Positions 17,380 to 28,600 of a stretch of 64,000 nucleotides of DNA are shown here, piece after piece. The stretch is from NCBI RefSeq assembly GCF_018861065.1, contig NZ_JAHKQO010000036.1, forward strand, positions 583,865 to 647,864, read 5' to 3'. The translations under genes were made by a program, and so were the position numbers. Under the pieces are notes generated by a model. The model did no database searches. It saw only the letters and a program-made list of their open reading frames with translations, and was not told the origin of the DNA. Source of the stretch: Paraglaciecola arctica. GTDB lineage: Bacteria; Pseudomonadota; Gammaproteobacteria; Enterobacterales; Alteromonadaceae. Positions within the stretch are counted from its first letter, which is position 1. Each line of letters opens with the position of its first letter.

Positions 17380-18642
17380 CTACGGCAAACATTCTTTTGC
17401 CATTAAATACTGAAGAGAACTAATATTTCCATCTGTGCTGGCCGGACTAATGCCTAAAGCGCACGCCAATAAGCCGTATATTTCTATGTTATCAAAAGCC
17501 TCAGCCTTAAGTTTTTTCTTAAATGCGGGTCCGTTGGCGATAAATATAGCTTGCATCAAAGGATCTTGATTATCATAACCATGGGTTGCTATTGAGCGTC
17601 CCGATTTTTGCATTGATTGGGGATGACTGTTATTTCGACTCGCATACAGGCTCCAACCTGTATCGGCTAATAACATAAGATCTGGCTCTCTTTGCGGGTG
17701 GTCGAAATAATAATTTACTGGGAAAGCACCACGCTTCAGCACTCGCATGTTAGGATGTATTTCATGTAATTTGTTGTAGGCTGCATCCACCAAATGTGGC
17801 TCAATATATAAATTTAAGAAGGGCGCAAATACTGAATTACTGTTGTCTGCCCAGTCTGCAACAATAAACTTTGACAAATCTATGTGTGGATCAAGATTAA
17901 TCACTCTTTCATCTGATAGATTAACCATGCCATGATCGGCAACAACCACAATATTTGACTGACTTCTAAGTCCTAATTTATTCAAACCCAATAACAAATC
18001 GCCAATATGTTTATCAACCCTAGCAACCGCTTTTTGTTCCTCCTTTGACCCCACTCCAAATTCATGTGCTGCGCTGTCAACTGCTGAAAAATATAACAAG
18101 ACTAAGCGTGGCCGTTGGCCCTTAGGAAGCGTAAGCCACTGCAATATTTCATCGATACGCTCTGAGTAGTCCTTATGCTTGTTATAAGGTTTCCAAAAAG
18201 ACGGGCGAATGTGATCAATTTCAACTTCTGAACCAACCCAGAAATATGTAGCAGATATGACTCCTTGTTTTTCGGCTGTAATCCAAATCGGTTCACCACT
18301 CCACCACTTTGGATCTGCAACATCAGATTCACGATTAAATTTGCGCCCCAGTTTTCGATCATAAGGGTAATTAGATACCATTCCATGGTTTTTGGGATGT
18401 AAGCCAGTAGCTAAAGAATAAAAATTCACAAATGTTTTTGTGGGCATCGCAGGGGTCATATTGGCGACAACTCCAGAGTCTGCTAACAACTGCAAGTTGG
18501 GTGCGGGCATACGTTCTAATGTATCAGCCCTCATTCCATCCACTCCAATCATAATCACTGTTGAGTCTTCGGAACTGAATGCTGAATCGACTGATATAAA
18601 TAAAAAAAACACTAATAAACATCTATAGCAGACGTTCGACAT
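17380..18642 (-). CDS. Exported nucleotide pyrophosphatase/phosphodiesterase family protein
   Basis: A 420-residue protein of the alkaline phosphatase superfamily, type I phosphodiesterase/nucleotide pyrophosphatase branch. A signal peptide (about 1-23, ending SVDSAFS) predicts export. The metal site reads VIMIGVDGMRAD, the nucleophile is the second Thr of MPTKTFVNFYS, and DSAAHEFG, VADHGM and THGYDN give the remaining ligands. It should cleave phosphodiester or pyrophosphate bonds in nucleotides outside the cytoplasm, perhaps for phosphate or nucleotide scavenging. Substrate preference is unknown. It converges with ftsX, 21 bases apart, and lies 70 bases downstream of parC. Confidence 0.85.
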   Translation of the reverse strand: MSNVCYRCLLVFFLFISVDSAFSSEDSTVIMIGVDGMRADTLERMPAPNLQLLADSGVVANMTPAMPTKTFVNFYSLATGLHPKNHGMVSNYPYDRKLGRKFNRESDVADPKWWSGEPIWITAEKQGVISATYFWVGSEVEIDHIRPSFWKPYNKHKDYSERIDEILQWLTLPKGQRPRLVLLYFSAVDSAAHEFGVGSKEEQKAVARVDKHIGDLLLGLNKLGLRSQSNIVVVADHGMVNLSDERVINLDPHIDLSKFIVADWADNSNSVFAPFLNLYIEPHLVDAAYNKLHEIHPNMRVLKRGAFPVNYYFDHPQREPDLMLLADTGWSLYASRNNSHPQSMQKSGRSIATHGYDNQDPLMQAIFIANGPAFKKKLKAEAFDNIEIYGLLACALGISPASTDGNISSLQYLMAKECLP

Positions 18643-18673
18643 TTATATTAAACCCTTTAATACGTCCATAGAA

Positions 18674-18696
18674 GCGGATGAAATCATTCCATCCGC
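18674..18696 (-). terminator. Possible terminator after parC
   Basis: A 7-bp perfect stem (GCGGATG/CATCCGC) with a 9-base loop, 17 bases past the parC stop and 31 bases before the phosphodiesterase start. On the minus strand only a short TTCTAT follows, so it may be a weak terminator or simply a transcript hairpin. Confidence 0.4.
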
Positions 18697-18712
18697 AGAC
18701 CAAATAACAGTT

Positions 18713-21037
18713 TTATTGCAGCGGTAAATCTGTAGCATTTCCATCGGACGAGTCTGATTCACCAGTTACGCTTTGTGGCATATCAGTTTTTTCAACTTCA
18801 ACTCCATCAACCCGCTGTAATCCTCTAGGTAATTTATTCCCTCGCCTTCCCCGTTCGCCCTGATAATGAGCAAGATCTGCCGCTGTTAACGTCATGCCTC
18901 TCTTGCCAGCTAAAATTTTAACATTGGCACCTTGTGGTACGACTGCTAAAACGCTGACATACTCTTCTCTAGACTGCACTTTTGCTGACGGAATACTTAA
19001 TAATTTATTTCCCTTTCCTTTGCCTAGACTTGGTAAGTCACGCAACGGAAACATTAACATTCGCCCTTCGTTCGAAATAGCTAAACACCAGTCTGTTTTA
19101 AGGTCAAAAACAGGCTGAGGGCTAATCATCTTAGACGCTGTTGACAGTGATAAATAAGCCTTACCTGCTTTGTTTTTACTCACCATATCGCTAAATTTAC
19201 CAACAAACCCATAACCCGCATCAGACGCCATTAGATATTGTTGTTCATCACTGCCCATTACTAGGTGTTCAACTTTTTCACCACTGACTATATTAAAGCG
19301 GCCTGTTAATGGTTCTCCTTGACTGCGCGCTGATGGCAACCCGTGGGCATCACAAGAAAACGCCCTGCCTGACGAGTCAAGAAAAACAACTTGTTGGTTG
19401 CTGCGCCCCTTAGCGCTAGCTTGATAACTGTCTCCGGCTTTATAACTTAACCCTTCTACATCGACATCATGGCCTTTTGCACACCGAGCCCAGCCTTTTT
19501 CAGACAACACTACCGTCACCGCTTCTGATGGGATTAACTCTTTCTCAGACAAAGCTTTAGATTCACCCCGAGCAACGATAGGCGAGCGTCTATCATCGCC
19601 ATACAACTCAGCAGCTTGTAATATTTCTTTCTTAAGTAGGGTTTTTAAACGTTTGTCAGAGCCTAATAATAATTGCAGCGCGTCTCTTTCTTTAGCGAGT
19701 TCTTCTTGCTCACCGATGATTTTCACTTCTTCGAGTTTAGCAAGATGACGTAATTTCAAATCAAGAATAGCTTCGGCTTGAATATCCGTTAATTTGAACT
19801 GTTCCATCAGTTGTTGTTTAGGTTTTTCTTCGTAGCGGATAATGCGAATAACTTCATCAATATTCAAAAAAGCTATCATTAATGCTTCAAGAATATGTAG
19901 TCTGGCAAGTACTTTGTCTAATCGAAACTGCAGTCTACGTATTACTGTGTCTTTTCTGAAACTTAGCCACTCTGTTAGGATCTTTCGTAAATCTTTAACC
20001 TGAGGTCGTCCGTCTAAGCCAATCATATTGATATTGACTCGATAACTTTTTTCTAAATCGGTAGTGGCAAACAAATGCTGCATCAATTGTTCTACATCAA
20101 CTCGATTAGAGCGCGGGGTTATCAGCAAACGGGTTGGACTTTCATGATCTGACTCATCACGTAAGTCACTGACCATAGGTAATTTTTTGGCCTGCATTTG
20201 TGCAGCAATTTGTTCTAGAATTTTTCCGCCAGATGCTTGATGAGGCAAAGCAGAGATAATAATGTCACCGTTATCTTCGGTATAGACCGCACGCATTTTG
20301 ATTGAACCGCGACCGGTCGCGTATATTTTAGCGATATCAGCCTTTGGTGTAATTATTTCTGCATCTGTCGGGTAATCGGGCCCTTGAACAAATTCTAATA
20401 ATTCAGTTAGCTCAGCTTTGCTATTATCTAATAAATGGGCACACGCATTGGCAACTTCACGGACGTTATGAGGCGGAATATCAGTCGCCATGCCCACGGC
20501 AATACCTGTAATACCATTTAGCAAAATATGCGGTAGGCGAGCGGGTAACACTTTGGGCTCGTCTAAGGTACCGTCAAAATTGGGCTGCCAATCTACAGTG
20601 CCTTGGCCTAATTCAGTTAACAACACTTCACTAAACTTTGACAAACGTGATTCTGTATAACGCATCGCAGCAAATGACTTAGGATCATCTGGCGCGCCCC
20701 AGTTACCTTGTCCATCAACTAACGGGTATCGATAAGAAAACGGCTGTGCCATTAGCACCATAGCTTCATAACATGCAGAGTCACCATGAGGATGAAACTT
20801 ACCCAGTACGTCACCCACTGTTCTTGCTGACTTTTTGTACTTAGCAGCGTTATTCAAACCCAGTTCAGACATTGCATAGACTATTCGTCTTTGTACCGGT
20901 TTCAATCCATCACCAATATGCGGCAATGCCCTGTCCATAATGACGTACATGGAATAATTTAAGTAAGATTCTTCAGTGAACCTTCGCATCGTTAACTGTT
21001 CGATGCCGTCTTTATTGATAATGGTTTCTTGACTCAT
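18713..21037 (-). CDS. parC: DNA topoisomerase IV subunit A
   Basis: A 774-residue ParC, which cuts and rejoins DNA to unlink daughter chromosomes. The catalytic tyrosine is Y127 in AAMRYTES. The quinolone-resistance region [13 protein letters not shown] keeps Ser87 and Glu91 (E. coli S80 and E84), the drug-sensitive type. The C-terminal half has the beta-pinwheel blades, and the end is acidic and Ser/Asp-rich. The partner parE is 32 kb away in this window, not adjacent. Confidence 0.97.
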   Translation of the reverse strand: MSQETIINKDGIEQLTMRRFTEESYLNYSMYVIMDRALPHIGDGLKPVQRRIVYAMSELGLNNAAKYKKSARTVGDVLGKFHPHGDSACYEAMVLMAQPFSYRYPLVDGQGNWGAPDDPKSFAAMRYTESRLSKFSEVLLTELGQGTVDWQPNFDGTLDEPKVLPARLPHILLNGITGIAVGMATDIPPHNVREVANACAHLLDNSKAELTELLEFVQGPDYPTDAEIITPKADIAKIYATGRGSIKMRAVYTEDNGDIIISALPHQASGGKILEQIAAQMQAKKLPMVSDLRDESDHESPTRLLITPRSNRVDVEQLMQHLFATTDLEKSYRVNINMIGLDGRPQVKDLRKILTEWLSFRKDTVIRRLQFRLDKVLARLHILEALMIAFLNIDEVIRIIRYEEKPKQQLMEQFKLTDIQAEAILDLKLRHLAKLEEVKIIGEQEELAKERDALQLLLGSDKRLKTLLKKEILQAAELYGDDRRSPIVARGESKALSEKELIPSEAVTVVLSEKGWARCAKGHDVDVEGLSYKAGDSYQASAKGRSNQQVVFLDSSGRAFSCDAHGLPSARSQGEPLTGRFNIVSGEKVEHLVMGSDEQQYLMASDAGYGFVGKFSDMVSKNKAGKAYLSLSTASKMISPQPVFDLKTDWCLAISNEGRMLMFPLRDLPSLGKGKGNKLLSIPSAKVQSREEYVSVLAVVPQGANVKILAGKRGMTLTAADLAHYQGERGRRGNKLPRGLQRVDGVEVEKTDMPQSVTGESDSSDGNATDLPLQ

Positions 21038-21514
21038 GTTTGACTTTTTACCACTTCTTCTTGTTTTAAATTGTTGGTTACAAGCGAATAATACCTAAGA
21101 TCTCACTATTCTGATGAATAGATTACCTCATAAATGGCGCTGATTACATCAACTAAGTTTATCTTTATCTGCTAAAACGACATGAAGAGCAATTGGTGTT
21201 GTTGTCGCTACTCACATAAGCCTTCTTAAAGTGCAAACTACAATGTCGCTCCCAAGCAGACCATAATTTTACGAGAACAGATGTACAACACAAAGTCTTA
21301 GATATATACCTCCAATCTCGATGGTTTAACCAATACCCTGTATTCAAAATTGAGGGTAGAAGGCCTCTAAATTATTCTCAATCAAATATAATTTGTGAAA
21401 AATCATCTCGATATACAACCTACTATCCATGATTAACACATCCTAAAGATTGCCAGAAGCATAATTCGGATGGTTTAATGTTATCCATAGCTACCATACT
21501 GACTGAATTAAATA
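21038..21514. other. Intergenic region between parC and the sensor kinase
   Basis: About 477 bases between two divergent genes. I see stop codons in all frames and no RNA gene or convincing repeat. The best minus-strand reading frame (21165-21347, 60 codons) is rich in Cys, Trp and Ser, has no recognisable motif and lacks a good ribosome binding site. The stretch probably holds the two divergent promoters and may include decayed coding sequence. Confidence 0.5.
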
Positions 21515-24500
21515 TTGCTTTACCTGTGCAGATTTTCACTTTTGATTTTGTTGTCGCTACCTATGCTGGTATCAGCACAAGGCAATGTGCAACTTATATC
21601 TACCTTTGACGCACTGCGGCTTTCATCGCAATTAAAGGTATATCGAGAAACAGATAATCCAATAGGCGTTTTCGAGGTCAAACAGAAACTTGATGAATTT
21701 GTTTGGCAACCTGGCGACAATCCTAACTATGGATTTTCAGACAAGGGGGTTTGGTTACATACCACTATTAGTAATGTAACTGACAATACTGAATGGGTCA
21801 TTGATGTAGCCTATACGCAATTAGAAAAAGTAGACATATTTGTATTACTAGATGACGAAGTGTTGAGTCATGTTAGTCAGGGTAATATCCGCCCCCACCC
21901 AGAATATCGTTTTCCAACGTTAAAAATTGATATGCCCTACGCACAAACAATTGATTTGTTTGTGCGTATAGAGAGCCAGCGCTCGGCACTAATTGCACCG
22001 ATTGATATCCAAACGCAACTTCGTCATCAACAAATTAAGTTCTATGACAATCTGATATGGGGTTTATTCTACGGTGGGCTTGTTATGCTGGCCCTATACA
22101 ATCTTATTTTGTATTTAGGATTACGCCAAGATAGTTTACCAACATACATCGGTTACGTTTTATCTGTGCTGATTTGGCAGTTTGTTTGGGGGGGGCATTT
22201 ACATTTATTGATGCCCAGTTCAATCACAGTTTGGGTTAGTTCCCACACTGATTTAATTTATGTGCTCATTGGTATTTTTTCGGGACTGTTTACTGTTTCT
22301 TTTTTAGAAATGATTAAAAACCATCCAGCTTCTTTGGGATACATAAAAATACTAATCGGCGCGTTAATAGCCTTAGGGGTTTTATCGATTTTCAATATTC
22401 TGCCGCCCGTTTGGCAAAGTGGTTTAGTTTATTTAACCACTTTTTTAGCTATTACCTGTTTCACTTATTCAGGTTTTGAAAGTTTTAGTAACCAATTTTA
22501 TGTCGCTCGATATTTTATTTTTGGATGGAGTATTTTTTCCGCGTTTACACTTATAGGGATGTTGGGGCAAGCAGGAATATTACCTTCTAATTTTTTCACA
22601 ACTTATTGTTTTCAATTTGGTATTTTTATTGAAGCTGTATTATTTTCGCTTGCGTTGGTAGAGAAAAGCCGTCACCAACTAGAAAAAGAAGTAGAACAAA
22701 CCACCGAAGACTTAAGAAACAATATTGAATTAGTAGAAGAACAAAATGTGCGCTTAGATATTGCACGTAAAGACGCAATTGCGGCAAGTAATGTCAAATC
22801 ACAGTTTCTGGCGAACATGAGTCATGAAATACGCACTCCTTTGAACGCTATATTAGGCTTTAGTAAAGAGTTAAATTCCAATTCGTTGCCACCCGAAAAA
22901 CAAGAGCAAGTCAGTATTATTAATGCAGCTGCAGATAATTTATTAAGCATTGTTAATGATGTGTTGGATTTTTCGAAAATTGAAGCGGGTAAGTTAAAAA
23001 TCAACAATCATCCGTTTTCGCCTAACGACATGCTGGAAGACATGGTCAGCGTTATGGCCAAGTCGGCTCACTTAAAAAATCTTGAGTTTATTTACAATTT
23101 AGAGCCGCTTCCAGAAAAGCTAATAGGAGACAGTTACCGCATAAAACAAGTGTTGAACAATCTTTTAGGGAATGCGCTTAAGTTTACGGACCAAGGTTTT
23201 GTTAGTCTTTCTGCCAACGGAAGAGTACGTAATCACGGCATATACGAACTTGTTCTTAAAATTGAAGATTCTGGGATCGGTATAAGTCGCGAAGACCAAA
23301 GAAAACTTTTTACGGCATTTTCTCAAGTAGATGACGCATTGAGTCGTTCATATCAAGGCACAGGTTTAGGATTGGTAATCTGCCAAGAATTAGTGAAACT
23401 GATGCGCGGTGAACTGAGCCTTCAAAGTGTCCCAAACTCTGGTAGTACTTTCACAGTAACAATCAGATGTAACTTGCTTAATACCAACCTTAGCTTAAGC
23501 CCGGATAGTGAATGGCAAAACAAGAAAATCGTGTATTTTGATCCTTTTCCTCAATCCCGTCATTGTGGTGTAAAAATACTCACCTATTTAGGCGCAAGTG
23601 TAACTGGAGTTGAATCACTAGCCTACCTAAAAGAACTAAAACAACATTATGATTTAGCGCTCATATGTGTGCCAAAAAACAAAGAGAATAATTTACCCGG
23701 AATTTTAGAAGCCACGCGGCACATAGATACAGATGATTCAGTATTGCTATATTCAGGCATAGACTCGTTATCAAATCGTAATGATCTTTCACAATACTTT
23801 GCACATAAAATACGTCTTCCTTTAACCTTAGGTAAACTCAATAGCCTATTACATGAACCATCAGAAAGTCCCACCGATAAGCTACAGCAGCGTTTGGCTG
23901 CATTACCGGCAGCCAATGTCTTGGCAGTCGACGATATGGAAATTAACTTACGCTTACTCACAACTTGGTTAAAAAACACCAACTTGCAACTTACCTTGGC
24001 TTACAGTGGCGCAGATGCTGTCGCACAATGTAAGGAACACGAATTTGACGTGATTTTAATGGACGTACAAATGCCAAACATGGACGGACTCGAAGCGACC
24101 AAACTTATAAGACAAACAGATTTAAACTTAGGCACACCAATTATTGCGGTCACTGCTCATGCTTTTAAAGAAGAGCAAGATCGACTGCTCGCTTCAGGTA
24201 TGGATGATTACTTACCTAAACCTATCAACTTGTCTGATTTAATTGACTTAATCAAACGCTGGTGTCAGATAGCTGATCCGATAAACGAAGAGCAACTTAG
24301 TTTTGACTGGTCCCTAGCACTTAAACGTGCCAATCAAAACGAGGAAGCTGCAAAGGATATTTTGCAGCAATTTGTGCAACAACTTTCGGGTTTAGTGGAG
24401 TCAATTGAACAAGCCAGCCAGCTCGAAAACTATGACAAAATGCAAGCCAAAGTGCATCAATTACACGGCGTTTGCTGTTATACAGGAGTGCCGGCTATGT

Positions 24501-24631
24501 TAACGATCTGTGCTGATATGGAAGGCGCATTAAAAAGAAAACAATTTGAACTCGCAAAATTAAGGATGGGCAAACTAAAACGTGAGTCAATTGATCTTTT
24601 GATTGCCGTAAAAAACGCAAATATTGTTTAA
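21515..24631 (+). CDS. Hybrid sensor histidine kinase, 7TMR-DISM type with REC and Hpt
   Basis: A 1038-residue membrane sensor kinase with a BarA-like core. Order: signal peptide (1-22), periplasmic 7TMR-DISM extracellular domain (about 30-160), seven-span region (about 185-385), coiled coil, HisKA with His437 in MSHEIRTPLN, HATPase with NNLLGNALKF, DSGIGI and GTGLGL, a degenerate receiver-like stretch (about 665-780), a true receiver with phospho-acceptor Asp850 in LMDVQMP, and a C-terminal Hpt with His981 in HQLHG. The parts allow a full His-Asp-His phosphorelay to an unseen regulator. The start is TTG at 21515; an in-frame stop lies just upstream and the first ATG would destroy the signal peptide. 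The ligand is unknown. Confidence 0.9.
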   Translation: MLYLCRFSLLILLSLPMLVSAQGNVQLISTFDALRLSSQLKVYRETDNPIGVFEVKQKLDEFVWQPGDNPNYGFSDKGVWLHTTISNVTDNTEWVIDVAYTQLEKVDIFVLLDDEVLSHVSQGNIRPHPEYRFPTLKIDMPYAQTIDLFVRIESQRSALIAPIDIQTQLRHQQIKFYDNLIWGLFYGGLVMLALYNLILYLGLRQDSLPTYIGYVLSVLIWQFVWGGHLHLLMPSSITVWVSSHTDLIYVLIGIFSGLFTVSFLEMIKNHPASLGYIKILIGALIALGVLSIFNILPPVWQSGLVYLTTFLAITCFTYSGFESFSNQFYVARYFIFGWSIFSAFTLIGMLGQAGILPSNFFTTYCFQFGIFIEAVLFSLALVEKSRHQLEKEVEQTTEDLRNNIELVEEQNVRLDIARKDAIAASNVKSQFLANMSHEIRTPLNAILGFSKELNSNSLPPEKQEQVSIINAAADNLLSIVNDVLDFSKIEAGKLKINNHPFSPNDMLEDMVSVMAKSAHLKNLEFIYNLEPLPEKLIGDSYRIKQVLNNLLGNALKFTDQGFVSLSANGRVRNHGIYELVLKIEDSGIGISREDQRKLFTAFSQVDDALSRSYQGTGLGLVICQELVKLMRGELSLQSVPNSGSTFTVTIRCNLLNTNLSLSPDSEWQNKKIVYFDPFPQSRHCGVKILTYLGASVTGVESLAYLKELKQHYDLALICVPKNKENNLPGILEATRHIDTDDSVLLYSGIDSLSNRNDLSQYFAHKIRLPLTLGKLNSLLHEPSESPTDKLQQRLAALPAANVLAVDDMEINLRLLTTWLKNTNLQLTLAYSGADAVAQCKEHEFDVILMDVQMPNMDGLEATKLIRQTDLNLGTPIIAVTAHAFKEEQDRLLASGMDDYLPKPINLSDLIDLIKRWCQIADPINEEQLSFDWSLALKRANQNEEAAKDILQQFVQQLSGLVESIEQASQLENYDKMQAKVHQLHGVCCYTGVPAMLTICADMEGALKRKQFELAKLRMGKLKRESIDLLIAVKNANIV

Positions 24632-24654
24632 CCTAAATTTAGAGAGTATTTAGG
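24632..24654. terminator. Possible hairpin between convergent genes
   Basis: Inverted repeat CCTAAAT/ATTTAGG with a 9-base loop immediately after the sensor-kinase stop and before the end of the convergent membrane-protein gene. There is no T-run on either strand, so termination is only suggested by position. Confidence 0.3.
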
Positions 24655-24656
24655 CC

Positions 24657-25358
24657 TTACTTAGTGGCAGTCCTAAATACTCGATACTGACATTGCCGCA
24701 ACAAATCAACAAACTCCTGTTCGGGGCGATCTAGCTCAGAACCAGCTACAAAAAGATCGTAGCCTAAGCGTTGCCTTAATTTAAGCATGCGATTGGCAAA
24801 CATTGCTTGGATCCCCTTGTACTCTATACCTTTATCATCCTTGAAATAGTCTCCCTCTAACATGTCATCGCTATAACAGTTACCACTAGAACAATCCTTG
24901 GACTTAGGTAATTCGTGAAATAATAAGGAACGCTGCTCCATTAATATATTGGTCATCAATCTAGGTGAGACATTTTTTAAAAAGACTGAATAGTCTTTAA
25001 TTCTAATACCTACCATATCGAGCGGAGCACGCTCTAATCCTTGGGTCACTGTTGGTACATCAATTCGTTGGATATTATGCCAATCTAGCTGCCATTTACC
25101 GTGTCGATGCTGGTAAAGAATAGATGTTCTGGAAATAAGAAAACTAAATGCGGGCTCCCGATATTTAACCCAAGCAATCAGCAAGGTGACAAGTGATCCA
25201 CATGTTATGAAGATCCCAACTAAGAATAGTGATTTAGGAAGGATTGAAAAACTAATGCTGCCCAAACACAGACCTACCACTCCCAGCAATGCGCTCACAA
25301 GTATATTGCGTTTAGCTTGGCTTCTGATTTCAATAAGATCTTGCATAGTCGCCAGCAC
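24657..25358 (-). CDS. DUF2982-like membrane protein
   Basis: A 233-residue protein with two membrane spans near residues 19-39 and 44-64 followed by a cytoplasmic-looking domain. The soluble part begins with a PH-like stretch (SFLISRTSILYQHRHGKWQLDWHNIQRIDVP), and the C-terminus is rich in Arg/Leu (MLKLRQRLGYDLFVAGSELDRP). It resembles the DUF2982 family of Alteromonadales and Shewanella by eye; no function is known for that group. It converges with the hybrid kinase. Upstream lie 286 bases before the end of the RND gene, with no further gene visible there. Confidence 0.65.
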   Translation of the reverse strand: MLATMQDLIEIRSQAKRNILVSALLGVVGLCLGSISFSILPKSLFLVGIFITCGSLVTLLIAWVKYREPAFSFLISRTSILYQHRHGKWQLDWHNIQRIDVPTVTQGLERAPLDMVGIRIKDYSVFLKNVSPRLMTNILMEQRSLLFHELPKSKDCSSGNCYSDDMLEGDYFKDDKGIEYKGIQAMFANRMLKLRQRLGYDLFVAGSELDRPEQEFVDLLRQCQYRVFRTATK

Positions 25359-25644
25359 TTACCTGTTGCAATGTATTGTTGTTCATCCCAAAAACCAAAG
25401 ATACAGGAAACAGCAAATTACTGCCCAAATGACTAAGGCTCTGATCCGCTTACACCTCACACAATCAGTGCGCCACCAACTTAGTAGGCTGTTTTTAGCA
25501 GATTTCATTCAGTCTATTATTCATTGCATAAAGTTAATGGTTTAAACACAACAAGGATTTTATCCTACCTCGCAATGAAGATATCAAGCAATAGAAATGG
25601 TTATTTAGATTTACAGCACAATCGAAATTCTTTCTAAGCTCTAT

Positions 25645-28600
25645 CTAACCTTTAAGTGCGACTCTGTTTAACTTAGACACAACCAAAGGAGTAAACACTA
25701 ACGATAAAATAACAGAAAAACCCACTCCTCCCGCCAACACAACGGCAAGTGGAGGCCAAAACGTTCCTTCGCTAAATAACAACATAGGAATAAACCCACC
25801 CACAGTTGTGAAGGTTGTTGACAAAATATGCCTACTACAACCCATAGTTTCTTCAACGATATGTTTGATATTTCCTGCCTTTGCGTGTGGATTCGCGTTT
25901 ATCGCTGCAATAACAACAATCGATCCATTAATAGCCACACCAATCAGCCCAGCACAACCCAGTAGAGGATTAAAGCCAATAGGAATACCTGAAAGCCAAA
26001 GACTAAACATGCCCAATCCTACCGACAATATTGCCACCGAGCCAATGACTAAAGCCAATCGCAAACTACGAAAAGATAAAATCAGCGTGGTAATCATCAA
26101 CACTAATAAAACCGGCGCATACGTCGCTAATTGCCCCAAAGCTTCTTGCTGTTTATCCGCATCGCCAGCCAATTTAAAACGATACCCTTTAGGCATAGTA
26201 AAGTTCATATCGTCTAAGGTTTTTAGCACCTGTTCACTTACATCTATGGCGGTAGCTCCTGGCAGCAGAAAAGCTTCGACGTTATTCACTCGTTCGCCAT
26301 TTTGTCTAGTAATGCCTGCAACCGTTGGTTTTAATACAAAATCACCTAAAGCAGATACGGGCATCCATATCCCTTGCCTCGCCAGTTTTTCACTCAATAA
26401 AGGCAAGCTCTGTATCTGCGCTAGCTCTCCCCCTATATCACTACCCACTCGAATTCTGATAGGAATTTCTTCGGTTCCTTCCAATATAGAGCCACCTACT
26501 TTTCCTTCCAATGCATATTGAAGCTGCTGCGAGATTTCGACTAAGGACATACCAGCGATTTGACTAGCCTCTTGTGTCGCTTCAAGTACCCACTCAGGCT
26601 CTCCAAAAGTAACAGACGCTATAGAATGAGATATACCTGGTGTTTGTGACATCGCTAATCTCACCTGCTCACCTAAATCATTTAAAATATTAATATCTGG
26701 ACCAAATATATTTAGCCCAACTGGTGCCGATACAGGTGGACCTTGACCAAATGCTCGCACCACAATTTTGGTAGCGGGAAAAACTTGATCTAATTCAGCT
26801 TGCAATCCACCTATAAGGGCTTTGGCAGCTGAGACACTATTTACTGTGACCACCGCATTGGCGTAATGTGAAGAGTTATCCTTATTCATGACTTGGTTGT
26901 AATACACTGAAGGATACGAGCCCCCTACTAACCAACTTAGTTGCGCCACTTGTGGTTTACTACGGATTAGCTTATCCACTTTTACTACCGTGTTTTGAGT
27001 CTCTTCGATTGCAGTACCCTCTGGCATCCACAAGTAAATTTCAAACTGATCCCTGTCAGCGCTTGGGAAAAACACGTTGCCGAGTTGTCCAGCTAACAGA
27101 AACCCAGAAATAGAAATGGCAATACAGGCCAAGATGCCGAATGCGGGGCGCTTTAGCGATGTTTCCAATGCGGTTCTGTAGCCTAAACTAATAGCGGGAG
27201 CCTTAATTCCAATAGAATACCAAGCAGATGACGCTTTTGATTTTCTGGACAAAAAACGCGCCGCTAGTGCTGCTATGATAGTAAGGGAAATAAATAGCGA
27301 ACCAATCAACGCCATCACCACACTAATAGCAATAGAACCAATAAAATCACCAATATTCCCAGGTAATAAAAAGATTGGCATAAAGCCTAAAATAGTCGTC
27401 AATGTCGAAGCTAGCAGCGGTACAAATAAGTGACTGATACTTTGGGTTAAAGCCTCGACACGACTAATATCAGAGTCCACTAACTTACTTCTAATTTCAT
27501 CTGTTATAACAATCGCATTATCAATCAACAGACCGATAGCGATAATGATGCCAAAAATTGACATTTGATGAATTTGTTCATCAAAAAAGCTCAATGAAAA
27601 AATCGCAAACGCAGCACAAAGTGGCAATGCCAAACCGACTATCAAAGACGCCCTCATGCCCATGAAAACAAGCACTACAGCCATTACAACTAAACTACCA
27701 AGAAGCAAATTCTTGGTTAAATCGCTCAAACGCGTTTGCGTGTAAGTATTCTGTTCAAACACAATATTGGCCGTTACCGTCCCACCAAATTGTTCATTAA
27801 AGTTTTTGACAACCTCTTTAGCATTGTCTGTCCATGTATCAACCCTTAATGTGGTTTGCATTCGAGATGCGACAAAAACAACCTGACTTCCATCTACCAA
27901 GCCCAAATCTGCAACCGGCGAACGAGCCCCTTTTTCTACTTTTGCTATGTCTCCCAAACGTAAATAGCCACCTTGCTCATTTGCTTGAAGTGGCAAGTCT
28001 CTAATGACAGAAACACTGTCCAGCTCATGTGCCACTTGCATACGCATATTTTGTTGTTTTGAATACATCGTTCCAGCAGGAACTTTAGGGTCTGCACTTG
28101 CAACCAAATCACTTGCTTGGCTGATGCTTATTCCTGTGCTTGTTAGCTGTTGAGGATCTATAGTGACTCGAATTTCTTCATCTATTTCACCATAGACTCG
28201 AACCAACTCAGTACCTGGCACATTGCGCAGTTGGTCGGATAATTGATCTGCCATTCGGCTAACAATGGACATAGAGGTCCGGTAACCTTTTGCTGGTTGC
28301 AGACCAATCAAAAGAGTAAACGCTGTTGCTCCTCTACGTTCATCAAGCAAAGGATCACCTGCGCCCTGAGGAAATTTAAGCTTGGCGTTACTTATTCCAT
28401 CACGAATTTTAGAGAAAATTTGTTCGTTAGTGTTGTTGTCTACCCATGCTTGTAACTCAAGAGAAACGATGGAGGTTCCTGAGCGGGAAGTTGATTTAAT
28501 TTCTTTAATTTCATGTAGTTGTCGAAGTTCATCTTCAATTACATCTGTGACAAGAGCTTCAACTCGTTCTGATGAAGCACCAGGATAAGGTGTAATAACC

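Noticed and set aside
21165-21347. 60-codon minus-strand frame between parC and the kinase
   Set aside because: Composition is unlike a protein here (many Cys, Trp, Ser), with no motif and no ribosome binding site.
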